Positions 5,708-15,500 of a stretch of DNA of 64,000 bases are shown here, piece by piece. The notes beneath the pieces were generated by a model. It did no database searches, was not told the origin of the DNA, and saw only the letters and a list, made by a program, of their open reading frames with translations. Position 1 is the first letter of the stretch. The number at the start of each line of letters is the position of its first letter. This stretch comes from Christensenella hongkongensis. GTDB lineage: Bacteria > Bacillota > Clostridia > Christensenellales > Christensenellaceae. The stretch spans positions 22,529 to 86,528 of the forward strand of contig NZ_LAYJ01000053.1 of NCBI RefSeq assembly GCF_000981035.1. The letters are read 5' to 3'. The position numbers and the translations under genes were made by a program.

Positions 5708-8700
5708 ATGAAAAAGATATCCAAAAAGGCAGTTTGCCTCATATTGGCAGCCGTAGTCTGCTTTTCCCTGATACCCGTTTCGGCGTCAGCGGAAAGCAGT
5801 ATACCGAGTCCATCCGCTGCTGTATCTGCCGCGCCCTCATTATCACCGGAACCAACGGCAACGCCTATCCCCTCCCCAACGGCGAAGCCCTCTCCGGCAT
5901 TGGGAGCGGAGAAAACACCGATTCCAACGGAAACGCCAAGTCAGGCGAATGAACAGGAACCGGAACCAACACCGAAACCACGGACGGCAGATATCAGCGG
6001 TATTCAGCCGATCCTGTTCCGAACAGTAAAGCAGCCTTTGGTACAGGTAACGTACCATTATTACGCCCATGATGTCAGCGAAATACAATCTAGCCATTCC
6101 TTTTATGCAGAATTTGAAACAGATGGACGAGCCATCATGGTTTCGGCAAACAAATACCCGGACAGGATCCCGGTCAGCACAGACCGTTTCCGTGTGACGC
6201 TGGACGGCAGCATAGACGTCACAGGCTATGCCGCCTATAACGCTGAAAGCGGGATCGTTTCGCTTCCGGGCAATCTTGCCGGACATGATCTGCATATTGA
6301 ATGGTATTGCCCTGCTTCCGAAATCACGGAACTGCCCGTTACCGTAACGGTCAGTACCAACAGGCGCGATGTGTATGAAGACAGCGCCGTGGAACTCACT
6401 ATGCCCTCCAATGCAGATACGGTCAGCATTCCGCTTACAGGCGTTTCAGGAGCCTCTGTCTCTCAAAACGGCGCAGACCTGCCGGACAGGGATTACAGCA
6501 TAGAGAATGGAACGCTTACCATTTGCACCTCGCCGCTCGGCGGAAATATCCGGGTGAACGCCGCAGGCATTTTCCCACAGACGCGCGGACAGGATAAGAC
6601 CACGATCACCAGCATCCGCGACGAAAACCAGATCTATTACGGCTACTATACAAAATATTATTGGGCTGACGGCAATCAGGCATTTTGTCTCGATCCCACT
6701 GTTAAGGGAGCATCCAACGGCGAGTATGCCATCAGCAGATACCTTGACCGTAACGGAAGCGGCCAGGATAAAACCTTAACAAAGATCGCGTATTACGGTT
6801 TCGGCGGCCCCGGATGGGACAGCGTAAAGGAGGGCTTGTTCGGAGATAACGACAACAACGATTCCATGTATGCCCTGTGCCATGTAGCGGCGGCGTATGT
6901 ATACCTCAATGACGAATCCGCGTTTCAGGGACTTGGCGATGATATGATCGGCCATGTCAAAGGAATGATAGCTTCGTTTGAGTCACAGGCTATGCCACCG
7001 GAGGGTTTTGACGCCTTCCTCTACAACGAGGGCCGCGCGAATGGCCAGCAGCCCATCATGAGCTGGGACTATACACCCACAGGTAACCTCGAGATCGTCA
7101 AAGTTTCTGCCGATCCCGCTAAAACGAACGGGAATCCCTGTTACTCTCTTGCCGGTGCGGTCTTTGATGTGTATTCCGGCAGCGGGCAGAAAATTGGCAC
7201 AATCACCACAAAGGAAGATGGCAGAGGCAGTCTTACAGGCATCCCGGCAGGAACAGGATATTACCTCGTAGAGCGTACCGCGCCAAAAGGGTATGCAGGA
7301 CATACAGGGCAAATTTCTTTTGCCATTACCTCGGGACAAACGACGGCATTGGAGGTCAAAAATATCCCGCAGAACGATCCGGCAGATATCCTGCTCCGCA
7401 AGCTGGACGCAGATAACGGAACAAATGTGCCGCAGGGCGGCGCGGGACTTATGGGAGCAGAATTTACCATACGCTACTACAAAGGGCTGTATTCTACAGA
7501 AGCCGATTTGTCCGGGAAACAGCCGGAGCGGACATGGACTGTCAGGACAGACGCAGACGGCTATGCCCTGCTCCACCCGGACTATCTCGTTTCCGGCGAT
7601 CCGCTGTATTACGGAAGCAATGGGCAAATACCCACCCTGCCTCTCGGAACAGTAACAATTCAGGAATCCAAAAGCCCGGAAGGATATTTGCCGAATGATG
7701 AACTGTTTATCCGGCAGATCAGCGCAGACAGCCAGGGCGTGGAATCGGTGTGGACATACAATGCGCCTGTCGTTCGGGAATCCGTCATACGCGGCGGTGT
7801 TTCCGTACAGAAATGGGATAACGAACTGGACGGGAATACGCCGCAGGGAGACGGAACTCTGGAAAATACTGTACTGGAGATCGTCAACCGCAATGCGAAA
7901 GCAGTGATCGTAAACGGAAACTCCTTTGAGCCCGGGGAGGTCGTGCATACGATGATGACAGACGAAACAGGCACGGCAAGTACGGCAAATGACCTGCTCC
8001 CCTATGGGAGATATGAGGTGAGGGAATCAGAAAACGGACAGCCGGAGGGGTATTTGCATGAGGGTGTACTTCAAAGAACGTTTGAAATCCGGGAAAACGG
8101 GAAAATAGTTAATCTGAACGCCTCCGGCACAGGAATCAAAAATGATGTGATCCGCGGCGGCGTCCGTATTGAGAAATGGGACGCGGAAATTGACGGAAAC
8201 AAACCGCAGGGCGGCGGCACGCTTGCGGGCGCGGTGTTTGAGATTATAAGCCGGAGTAAAATGGGTGTATTGGTAAACGGGACGCTGTATGCGCCCGGTG
8301 AAGTGGTATATACCATGACAACGGACGAAACAGGCGCGGCAAGCACGGCAAATAACCTGCTTCCCTACGGAACCTACGAAGTGCGGGAAACTGCTCCGCC
8401 GGATGAAGGATATCTGCATACGGGCGTACTCGTCCGCACTTTTACGATTCGTGAAAACGGAGAAATTGTGAACCTGAATACGGCTGATACGGCAATCAAA
8501 AACGAGCCGATCCGCGGCGACCTGAAAGGCGTGAAGATCGCGGACAGAACGGCGCAGCGGCTTGCGAATATCCCGTTCAAAATAACGTCCCTTACCACGG
8601 GAGAATCCCATACCATCATCACAGATAGGAACGGACAGTTTGATACTTCCTCTGCATGGAACCCGCACTCACAAAACACTAACCGGGGAACGACCGACCG

Positions 8701-10138
8701 GGACGGTATCTGGTTCGGAGATATTGATACACTGGACGACAGCGTGGGCGCGCTCCTGTATGACGATTATCTGATCGAAGAACAGCGGTGCGAGGCGAAC
8801 AAGGATATGGAGCTGCTTTCGTTTGAAGTCTCCATTTACCGCCACAATACTACTATAGATTTAGGAACATTGACCGACGATTATGGAAAGCAGCCGGAAA
8901 TCTTTACCACGGCAAACGATGTGGAAACAATGCTGAATGACGCCTATGTGTCTGAACAAACGACACTTCAGGACACGGTGTATTACAGCGGTTTGTCCGT
9001 TGGGAAGATATATACGGTCAAAGGCGTGTTGATGGACAAGGAAACAGGACAGCCGCTCCTCATAGGCGGCGAGGAAATAACGGCGGAAACAGTGTTCCGG
9101 GCAACCGCGCCGGAAGGGACAGTTACCAATGAATTTACGTTCAACTCCCTTGACATGGATGGAAAGTCCGTAGTTGTTTTTGAGACGCTTGAACTGGATG
9201 GAAAAATAGTTGCGGAACATAAAGATATAGCGGACGAAAACCAGACGGTTCGGTTCCAGAAACCGGAGATCGGTACAAATGCGGCTGGTCCGGATGGAGA
9301 AAAGGAGCTGGATGTGCTTCCCGAAGTAACGCTTGTGGATACGGTAACCTATCATGGATTGCTCCCGGGCGAAACATACACTTTGCAAGGCGTGTTAATG
9401 GACAAAGAAACAGGCGAACCGTTACTTGCGGATGATGAGCCGATCACCGCCTGGGCTGAGTTTGTGCCGGAAACGGAAAACGGGACAGTAGAAGTTATCT
9501 TTACATTCAACTCTGTTCCGCTCAAAGGCAAGACAGCCGTTGTGTTCGAAAGCCTGCAATACAAAGGCCGGGAGATTTCCGTACACGCAGACATCGGGGA
9601 CAAAGGGCAGACAGTACGTTTTCGGAACCCGGAGATTGGCACGACGCTCACCGGACAAGAGGGAGACAAAGAGATTGCAGTGAGTGAAGAAATATCCCTT
9701 GTTGATACAGTCTCGTATCAAAATCTCATGTCCGGGAAAGAATATGTGCTGAAAGGTATTCTGATGGATCAGGAAACGGAACAGCCGATTCTTGTAAATG
9801 GTAAGGAAATTACAGCAGAAACAGTATTTACGCCGGAGGAAGCAGCGGGAACAGCAGAGGTTATATTCACGTTCCCCGCTATAGACCTTACCGGGAAAAC
9901 GCTGGTAGCGTTTGAGTATTTGGAGTGCGGTGGGATGGAGATCGCCGTGCATACGGACATAAACGACGAGGCGCAGACGGTAACGTTATTGCCGCCTCCG
10001 GGGAACCCGCCGAAAACGGGAGATACCCGAACCGTGCTCCCCTATCTCGTTATATGCGCGGCAGCGGCAGGGCTGATCGTGCTTACAATATGGCTGAAAA
10101 AGAAACATTCTAAAAAAATACGGAACGGAGGAAAATAA
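5708..10138 (+). CDS. Giant sortase-anchored surface adhesin (thioester, Cna-B and VaFE repeats)
   Basis: 1476 residues. The start at 5708 follows AGGAGGTAATT. A signal peptide covers residues 1-30 (ending near SASAE), then a Pro-rich stalk to about 95. A thioester-type domain follows with the candidate cysteine in AFCLDP near residue 325 and YALCHVAAAYVY near 395. Cna-B/SpaA-like domains occupy about 455-1050, including two near-identical repeats (VQKWDNELDGN..., IEKWDAEIDGN...). Three VaFE/T-Q ester-bond repeats occupy about 1065-1430 (each with VDTV.Y..L..G..Y and VFE.L). A sorting signal PPKTGD, a membrane span and a basic tail end the protein. Thioester domains bind host or abiotic amines covalently. 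As ICE cargo it may help donor-recipient contact or host attachment. Confidence 0.9.
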   Translation: MKKISKKAVCLILAAVVCFSLIPVSASAESSIPSPSAAVSAAPSLSPEPTATPIPSPTAKPSPALGAEKTPIPTETPSQANEQEPEPTPKPRTADISGIQPILFRTVKQPLVQVTYHYYAHDVSEIQSSHSFYAEFETDGRAIMVSANKYPDRIPVSTDRFRVTLDGSIDVTGYAAYNAESGIVSLPGNLAGHDLHIEWYCPASEITELPVTVTVSTNRRDVYEDSAVELTMPSNADTVSIPLTGVSGASVSQNGADLPDRDYSIENGTLTICTSPLGGNIRVNAAGIFPQTRGQDKTTITSIRDENQIYYGYYTKYYWADGNQAFCLDPTVKGASNGEYAISRYLDRNGSGQDKTLTKIAYYGFGGPGWDSVKEGLFGDNDNNDSMYALCHVAAAYVYLNDESAFQGLGDDMIGHVKGMIASFESQAMPPEGFDAFLYNEGRANGQQPIMSWDYTPTGNLEIVKVSADPAKTNGNPCYSLAGAVFDVYSGSGQKIGTITTKEDGRGSLTGIPAGTGYYLVERTAPKGYAGHTGQISFAITSGQTTALEVKNIPQNDPADILLRKLDADNGTNVPQGGAGLMGAEFTIRYYKGLYSTEADLSGKQPERTWTVRTDADGYALLHPDYLVSGDPLYYGSNGQIPTLPLGTVTIQESKSPEGYLPNDELFIRQISADSQGVESVWTYNAPVVRESVIRGGVSVQKWDNELDGNTPQGDGTLENTVLEIVNRNAKAVIVNGNSFEPGEVVHTMMTDETGTASTANDLLPYGRYEVRESENGQPEGYLHEGVLQRTFEIRENGKIVNLNASGTGIKNDVIRGGVRIEKWDAEIDGNKPQGGGTLAGAVFEIISRSKMGVLVNGTLYAPGEVVYTMTTDETGAASTANNLLPYGTYEVRETAPPDEGYLHTGVLVRTFTIRENGEIVNLNTADTAIKNEPIRGDLKGVKIADRTAQRLANIPFKITSLTTGESHTIITDRNGQFDTSSAWNPHSQNTNRGTTDRDGIWFGDIDTLDDSVGALLYDDYLIEEQRCEANKDMELLSFEVSIYRHNTTIDLGTLTDDYGKQPEIFTTANDVETMLNDAYVSEQTTLQDTVYYSGLSVGKIYTVKGVLMDKETGQPLLIGGEEITAETVFRATAPEGTVTNEFTFNSLDMDGKSVVVFETLELDGKIVAEHKDIADENQTVRFQKPEIGTNAAGPDGEKELDVLPEVTLVDTVTYHGLLPGETYTLQGVLMDKETGEPLLADDEPITAWAEFVPETENGTVEVIFTFNSVPLKGKTAVVFESLQYKGREISVHADIGDKGQTVRFRNPEIGTTLTGQEGDKEIAVSEEISLVDTVSYQNLMSGKEYVLKGILMDQETEQPILVNGKEITAETVFTPEEAAGTAEVIFTFPAIDLTGKTLVAFEYLECGGMEIAVHTDINDEAQTVTLLPPPGNPPKTGDTRTVLPYLVICAAAAGLIVLTIWLKKKHSKKIRNGGK

Positions 10139-10230
10139 TGGAACCGAAAACAATTTTAGCAATCGTATTATGTATCGGCATTTTAGCAGGAGCTGTTTTC
10201 CTGCATAAGAGGAAAAAGAGCAAACAATAA
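10138..10230 (+). CDS. Single-span membrane micro-protein after the adhesin
   Basis: 30 residues: MEPKTILAIVLCIGILAGA, then a basic KRKKSKQ tail, so one membrane span with the positive tail in the cytoplasm. Its ATG overlaps the adhesin stop (TAATG) and GGAGGAAAATA precedes it, which favours a real, coupled gene. Possibly an assembly aid for the adhesin; no function is recognised. It is too short for usual gene calling. Confidence 0.55.
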   Translation: MEPKTILAIVLCIGILAGAVFLHKRKKSKQ

Positions 10231-10243
10231 GGACAAGGCGGCA

Positions 10244-10264
10244 GGGGGGCTATACAAGCCCCCT
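10244..10264 (+). terminator. GC-rich hairpin after the adhesin unit
   Basis: GGGGGC/GCCCCC stem with a 7-base loop. No T-run follows, so it is a weak or factor-dependent end, or an mRNA 3' stabiliser. Confidence 0.45.
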
Positions 10265-10280
10265 GATCGCGGTTCTTCGG

Positions 10281-10308
10281 TTTACTTTTTCCAGTATTTT
10301 GGTATAAT
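10281..10308 (+). promoter_or_regulatory. Promoter of the VbhA-like gene
   Basis: TTTACT, 16 bases, then TATAAT at 10303-10308 with a TGG extension. The gene starts 31 bases after the -10 box, behind GAAAGGAG. Confidence 0.6.
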
Positions 10309-10339
10309 ATATATAACAATACGAAAGGAGCGCGTTACT

Positions 10340-10540
10340 ATGACAAAACAGGAAAAAGCATTGCGGTTACGGCGTGTTAATAACGCGCTTGGCATTGCAA
10401 TGGTAGAAGGCCGACAGCCATCGAAAACAGCCACAGATATTACCAAACGATATATTAATGGTGAAATAAGCGCAGAGCAAATGAAACAAGAGTATCTCCA
10501 AACAAAAGATGGCAAAAATATCTCGCGTTTATTTCAGTAA
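10340..10540 (+). CDS. VbhA-like Fic antitoxin, orphan
   Basis: 66 residues. The segment NALGIAMVEGRQPS followed by KRYINGEISAEQM matches the antitoxin helix of the VbhA class, whose S/T-xxx-E-G inhibitory motif blocks the ATP site of Fic AMP-transferases; here the E-G pair is present. VbhA genes normally sit directly ahead of their Fic toxin, but no fic gene follows. The only Fic-fold protein in the window is the Doc toxin at 26064, which has its own Phd antitoxin. It has its own promoter, so it is expressed as a single gene. Confidence 0.65.
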   Translation: MTKQEKALRLRRVNNALGIAMVEGRQPSKTATDITKRYINGEISAEQMKQEYLQTKDGKNISRLFQ

Positions 10541-10607
10541 TAAAGGAAAAAGTAGAATAGTTGAGTTATTCAAAACATAAACGGACTTGTTTTGAGAAGG
10601 TGATGAA

Positions 10608-10817
10608 ATGAATGTAGCTAAAAAATATTTTTATGATATTATTGACGGAATGCCCGGCAATATACAGAGCATTGATGAGGCGTACGATTATCTTTTCATG
10701 GTTAAGAGACATGAGGCAAGCAAAAAAGAGTATCTGAAAAATGGAGGGATTTCCGACAGCGAAATGCAGCAACGGCTTCAGGATAAATATGCTGAATTAC
10801 GCAGGATTCAAAAATGA
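10608..10817 (+). CDS. Putative antitoxin of a ParE/RelE-type module (copy 2)
   Basis: 69 residues; start after GAGAAGGTGATGAA. It resembles the antitoxin at 5126 in size, charge and layout: a central EYLKNGGISDSEMQQRL corresponds to EYQENGALSHDEARRM there. The sequence is otherwise well diverged, so the pair may be able to tell their toxins apart. It overlaps the toxin start by four bases (ATGATA). Confidence 0.65.
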   Translation: MNVAKKYFYDIIDGMPGNIQSIDEAYDYLFMVKRHEASKKEYLKNGGISDSEMQQRLQDKYAELRRIQK

Positions 10818-11104
10818 TACTGGAATGGACGCACATGGCGGAAGCCGATATGGATGAAATTCTGTACTATATTGCAGAAGATAATGTCGAACGCGCCATT
10901 TCTTTTACTGAAGAAATTCGTCATGAAGCACAAAAATTATTAGAATTTCCTATGCTTGGTGTTCCCTTAATATCTTCCAATAAAAATGACAGGGTATTGC
11001 ACTATAAAGGATATTCAATCGTATACACGATTTTTGACTCCGTGATCCTTATAACTGAAGTTTATCATCAGATGAAACAAAATATACGGACAAAGACAGA
11101 TTAA
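10814..11104 (+). CDS. ParE/RelE-superfamily toxin (copy 2)
   Basis: 96 residues. It opens MILEWTHMAEADMDEILYYIA and shares the exact nine-residue NVERAISFT segment with the toxin at 5335. The later half (LHYKGYSIVYTIFDSVILITEVYHQMK) has the typical beta-strand ending of the superfamily. Together with the antitoxin it makes a second addiction module in the same element, probably by duplication followed by divergence. Confidence 0.82.
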   Translation: MILEWTHMAEADMDEILYYIAEDNVERAISFTEEIRHEAQKLLEFPMLGVPLISSNKNDRVLHYKGYSIVYTIFDSVILITEVYHQMKQNIRTKTD

Positions 11105-11131
11105 GTACCCATTTTACCGAGGAAGCAAAAA

Positions 11132-11272
11132 ATGCCGTTAGATGAAAAAGTTGAGATATATAAAATGATGATCCGAAAAATCGTACTGAAAGGATTAGCT
11201 GAAGCAGAGCGCGGCGATTCTGTGAGCTTTGAAACAGTAAAGGCAGAAATGAAAAAACGCTGCGGATTCTAA
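11132..11272 (+). CDS. Small putative antitoxin-like protein
   Basis: 46 residues. The second half, GLAEAERGDSVSFETVKAEMKKRCGF, resembles the C-terminal tail of many type II antitoxins ('GL.d...G.vvs.eev...l...yG'). A weak GAGGAAG ribosome site precedes it and no toxin gene follows. It lies 27 bases after the second ParE-like toxin and ahead of a strong terminator, so it may be a third gene of that operon. It is shorter than usual gene-calling limits. Confidence 0.45.
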   Translation: MPLDEKVEIYKMMIRKIVLKGLAEAERGDSVSFETVKAEMKKRCGF

Positions 11273-11308
11273 CAAAACTGAATAAGCAATGTGACCGGAA
11301 AATTGCAA

Positions 11309-11334
11309 AAGCCATGCGCTGCATGGCTTTTTTT
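11309..11334 (+). terminator. Terminator closing the second toxin-antitoxin region
   Basis: AAGCCATGC/GCATGGCTT stem with a three-base loop, then eight T residues. It separates the module from the next block of ICE genes. Confidence 0.88.
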
Positions 11335-11359
11335 GTACCTATTTTTAGAAACGGAGGAG

Positions 11360-11596
11360 ATGAGGAAGCGAGTGGAACGTAATCAGGGATATACCATTCT
11401 TGAGAAACGGTGTATTGGAAATACGGGTTTTGCGCTGGGATATAACAGCAAAGCCCCGCAGCCTTATGTAACGTGGCAGTTTCGCAGGAGTACGCCCCAC
11501 GAATACTTTTGGGGCCATTATTACACAGACAAAAGCGCTGCGCACAAGGATTACAGGCGCAGGATCGCTGAAAGACGGCGCGAGCCGGAAAGATAA
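11360..11596 (+). CDS. Small ICE protein with WQF motif, unknown
   Basis: 78 residues from ATG 11360; GTG at 11372 is an equally good start, because the ACGGAGGAG site touches the ATG. It contains NQGYTILEKRC, ALGYNSKAPQPYVTWQF and DYRRRIAERR. A short protein with the theme 'GYtI...LG....P..yVTWef' is recurrent beside the helicase gene in clostridial ICEs as I recall, without known function. It ends RREPER, a tail shared with three other ORFs of this element (see findings). Confidence 0.55.
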   Translation: MRKRVERNQGYTILEKRCIGNTGFALGYNSKAPQPYVTWQFRRSTPHEYFWGHYYTDKSAAHKDYRRRIAERRREPER

Positions 11597-11613
11597 GAAC
11601 GGAGGGAACAAGT

Positions 11614-12093
11614 ATGGAGAAACAGGAATTTATGGAAAAAGCGGCAAAAATGATGGCAATGGCGGCAGCGGCCCTGTTCGGCAGAGACGACGGGCTGACT
11701 GCCGAATCGGCATTGGACGAACACAGCACAAAGATCCGGCTGCGCGAGGGCGGTAACTATGTTGTATGGCATATTTCAGATACAGGGCGTATCACATATT
11801 TTTACGGTGGTCTTAAGCTCCCTGCCGCCGTATACGAAAAATATTATTCTTACCATGCAGGAGACGACCATGCGCTGATCTTAAATCGTCTCAGTCAAGA
11901 CTTTATTCTGTTTTCCTTTATCCTGCCGCATCTTGCGCTGCTGGAAGAAAACAGGTTTGAAATTACGGCACAGGACGACAATCTTGAGGCATTCGCCGCT
12001 GTGATGTGCCTCAAAACACTTCTGGAGCTGCTGAATGAAATGAACGGTACAAAGACAGACATGGAAGAGAGCGGACAGTACATTTTAAGCTGA
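11614..12093 (+). CDS. ICE protein of unknown function
   Basis: 159 residues, preceded by ACGGAGGGAACAAGT. Helical N-terminus (MEKQEFMEKAAKMMAMAAAALF), a central beta-rich stretch (YVVWHISDTGRITYFYGGLKLPAAVYEKYY) and a long helix at the end. No family recognised. It belongs to a run of plus-strand genes reading into the methylase/helicase. Confidence 0.6.
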   Translation: MEKQEFMEKAAKMMAMAAAALFGRDDGLTAESALDEHSTKIRLREGGNYVVWHISDTGRITYFYGGLKLPAAVYEKYYSYHAGDDHALILNRLSQDFILFSFILPHLALLEENRFEITAQDDNLEAFAAVMCLKTLLELLNEMNGTKTDMEESGQYILS

Positions 12094-12120
12094 CCATATT
12101 GAGAAGGCAGGAGATAAAAA

Positions 12121-12492
12121 ATGGCATATCCATATAATGCGTGGGAGGAAACTTACGAAGAGGTAACTGTTTTGGGAAAAACCATGTTGTTCACAAACGC
12201 CCGTATAGACCGAAGTACGGTTCCGAAAGGCATGTATCTATACGAAGTACGGCATGATGACGAAGGCCGCGGCGATCCGTGCGAGATCGCCCGTGCGGTC
12301 ATGGTGAACCATTGGGGAACGCTCATTACGAACGAGCCGATCCGCTTGAAAAAAAGTCCCGTCACACAAAACGCTTACCGTGAGATCGATCCTCAAAAAG
12401 ACTGGAATTATGAGGGTGGGAGCTGCAATCTGCAAGAATATATGAAAAAATATCCTCCGCAGAAAGAAAAGCAAAGAGGAACAGAACGATAG
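12121..12492 (+). CDS. LPD28-type protein (copy 1)
   Basis: 123 residues. The theme is G-K-x-M-L-F-T-N-A-R-I-D-R-x-T-V-P-K-G-M-Y-L-Y-E-V-R-H-D, followed by VNHWGTLITNEPI. This matches the small 'large polyvalent protein associated' domain 28 found free-standing or fused in ICE proteins. A paralogue is at 34180 (KEVLFTDQRVDKHSVPDGLYCYDIRH, VNWYGTVVSKTPL). The role is unknown. The end overlaps the ribosome site of the methylase/helicase (GATAGGAGGTAC), so translation is probably coupled. Confidence 0.7.
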   Translation: MAYPYNAWEETYEEVTVLGKTMLFTNARIDRSTVPKGMYLYEVRHDDEGRGDPCEIARAVMVNHWGTLITNEPIRLKKSPVTQNAYREIDPQKDWNYEGGSCNLQEYMKKYPPQKEKQRGTER

Positions 12493-12504
12493 GAGGTACA
12501 TATC

Positions 12505-15500
12505 TTGGCAGGAAAGGTACAAAGTATTATAGAGCTTGCGCAGGAAACGCTCCTGCGGATCACAGGCAGCGTACAGGAATGGGAATCCTTTCTGGATTCT
12601 GCCGCATGGCTATATAAATACCCGTTCCACGAGCAGGCCCTTATTTACGCGCAAAGGCCGGACGCGCGTGCCTGCGCGTCATTCGAGCTTTGGAACGACC
12701 GTATGAGGCGTTGGATCAACCGTGGAGCTAAGGGGATCGCCCTGATCGACGACAGCGGCGAAAAACCATCGCTGAAGTATGTTTTCGACGTGTCGGACAC
12801 CCGGCCTATGGCCAATCTCCCGTTCCGTCTATGGGAGATGCGGGAACAGGATGAAGAAAAGATACTGGAAGAACTTGTAAACCATTTCGGAGAGATCGAA
12901 GAACGATCAGAGCTTCCCTTTTCGGACCGTCTTTTCGGCGTTATATCCAATGCCGTCACAGATAATCTCGGGGACTACTTTGACGGACTGCTCCGGGATA
13001 TTGGCGGCAGTATGCTCGAGGGACAGGACGAGCTTGAAATTCGCGCAGACTTTCAGCGCCTTGTGGAAAACAGCGTCCATTACTGCCTGCTTGCGCGTCT
13101 TGGATATTCCCCGCGCGAATATTATGCGCCGGAAGAATTTGGTGATGTCATAGAGTTTCATACGCCCGGACTTGCGGCCCATCTTGGGAGCGCCGCAGGA
13201 GATATATCAGAAATGCTGCTCCGGCAGATCGAGCGGACAGAGCTTTCCCTCCTGTGGGAGGAACGCGGCAAACTTGCCAAACCGGAAAAAGTATCGGAGA
13301 ATGAAGAAAAACGGGAAACCGAAAGGAGTAAAGAATATGGAGATCACATACAAAGAGAAAAACGGACAGATGATCCCCGAACTCACGATGCCGCGCCAGC
13401 CGCAGGAGAAGATCGGGAAATACGGGAGGATGCGCAGGACATTCCTGCAAGACCACAGGAAAGGGCTGTACAACAGCCTGCTTCTGAACGGGAAACTGAC
13501 GGAACACCTGATCGAGGTAGACCGGAAAGTCCGCGGGATCGTGGAACTGGCCATAACGAAGATGGCGCAGGACGAGGGCGTGACGGAGGAGCTGAAAGCG
13601 TCCGATCCCATGAAGTGGACGGGCCTGATGAACAATCTGAAGCAGGCGGCGGAGGAAGCGGTGATCCACGACCTCATATACAATTAACCGAAACCGAAAG
13701 ACCGGAGGACAACGGAGCCCCCGGTTTTTTATTGCAGGAAAACAGTCCGCAGGAACAACTGTCCCTGCTCGAAACGGAGCCGGGATTCACCTTGCCGCAG
13801 CAAATAGTGGACGAAGCCCTGTGCCTTGGCGGGAACAAAAGAAACAGCGCCCTGCGTATTTGCGCCAAATTCAAGAAAGACAAAGGGCTTGCAGAAAACG
13901 CCGCATTTCTGCGGGAGGAATACGGTACGGGCGGCCGCGGGTTTTATACGGACAATCAGCCTGTATCCATGTGGTTTGATGGAACAGGCGTCCGCATCGT
14001 GCAGGGCCGGAGCGTCGAGAAAGCTGCCGGGCATATTTTGCTTACATGGGAACAGGCGGCAAAGCGCGTGATGGAGCTTCTCACGCTTGGACGTTACCTG
14101 CCGAAAAAAGAACTGAAGCGGGTAGATGAAGCGGAACGTGCGGAGATCGCGGGCAGCCTGTATTTCTTTTTCCGGGACGATCACCAAAATCTTCCGCAGG
14201 AATGGAAAACGGAAGGCTCGGGCGCACCGGAAGTACAGGCGCACATCATAGATATGCTGTCGCGGGAAGAAGGCATAGAAGATATTCTGCAAAGGCTGAA
14301 ATCCGCCATCGAAGATTTCAGGCAGGATCCTCCCGCGCGCCGTATTCTCCATGATCCCGGGCGCCTTTTGCAGGACGTTTCCGACCTGAAACGTATCCCG
14401 CTTGTTTTTGAGGCGCAGGAAACTGCGCGGGAGCTTCCCCGGCGCTTTATTACCGACGATGAGATCGCGGGATTTTTTCAAAATTTTATTCACGTTACAG
14501 ATAATAAGTACCGCACATACCTATACTTTCAAAAGGAAAGATCCAATCAGGAGCGCGGGAACTTCCTGAGCGAAATATTCGGCACAGGCGGAAGTTATCC
14601 GGGAATGTCCGGAACAGATGACAGCGGCGAATGGCACGACAGGAAAGGCATTGCCCTCTCACGCGGCAGCATTGCCGCTCCGTATGACAAAGTGCTCATC
14701 TCATGGACAAAAGCAGCGAAGTATATCGGCAGCATGATCGAGCAGGACAGATACCTCACCCCGGAAGAAAAGGCATACCTGCCGGAATATGAACGCAGAG
14801 AGGCGGAACGGGAACAAAAACAGGAGGAAGCCCGCCTGCTCCGCGAAGCGGAAGAACGTATCGCAAAGCGGACACGGGAACAGGAATGGGAAAGGCGGGA
14901 ATCAGCAGGTTACGATTATTCGCTTGGCACGGAAGTGTTCCTGTCTACCGGAACTCACACCATCCTCGGGATCACGGATGATACAGTAACAGTCAACGAT
15001 GAGAAATATCCGCTTTTGACCAAAGAGATCCCGCGCGGAGATTTTGACCGTATGCTGCGGCAGGACAGCCGCAATGACAGCCTTATGACCGAATCGCAGG
15101 AGGCAACAGAAAGCCCCTATGCGTATGCTGTAAACGATACGGTGTATCTCGACGGGACTGCTTTCCGAATCACACAGATCACGGACAATGAGGTACAGCT
15201 TCTCGATCCTGCGCTTTCCCACCCTGTTTTCCGCGCAGAAAACAAAGAGACATTCCAACATCTTTTGGAGCAGGACGAGCGCAATGCCAAATATATGCCG
15301 GAGATGTCCCATCGGGCAATCGCGAAAACAAATCTTGCCGAAGCCCCGGACAATATACCGGAGTCTACGCCCCCGCAAAAGCAACAGGCGGAAAATTACC
15401 GTATTACAGATGATGAGCTTGGCTATGGCGGCAAAAAGGAGAAATTCAGCAGGAATATTGCCGCGATCCGTATCCTTCAGACGATTGAGAAAGAAAACCG

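Noticed and set aside
6983..7948. 321-codon minus-strand ORF inside the adhesin gene
   Set aside because: Antisense shadow of a repetitive, clearly coding plus-strand gene.
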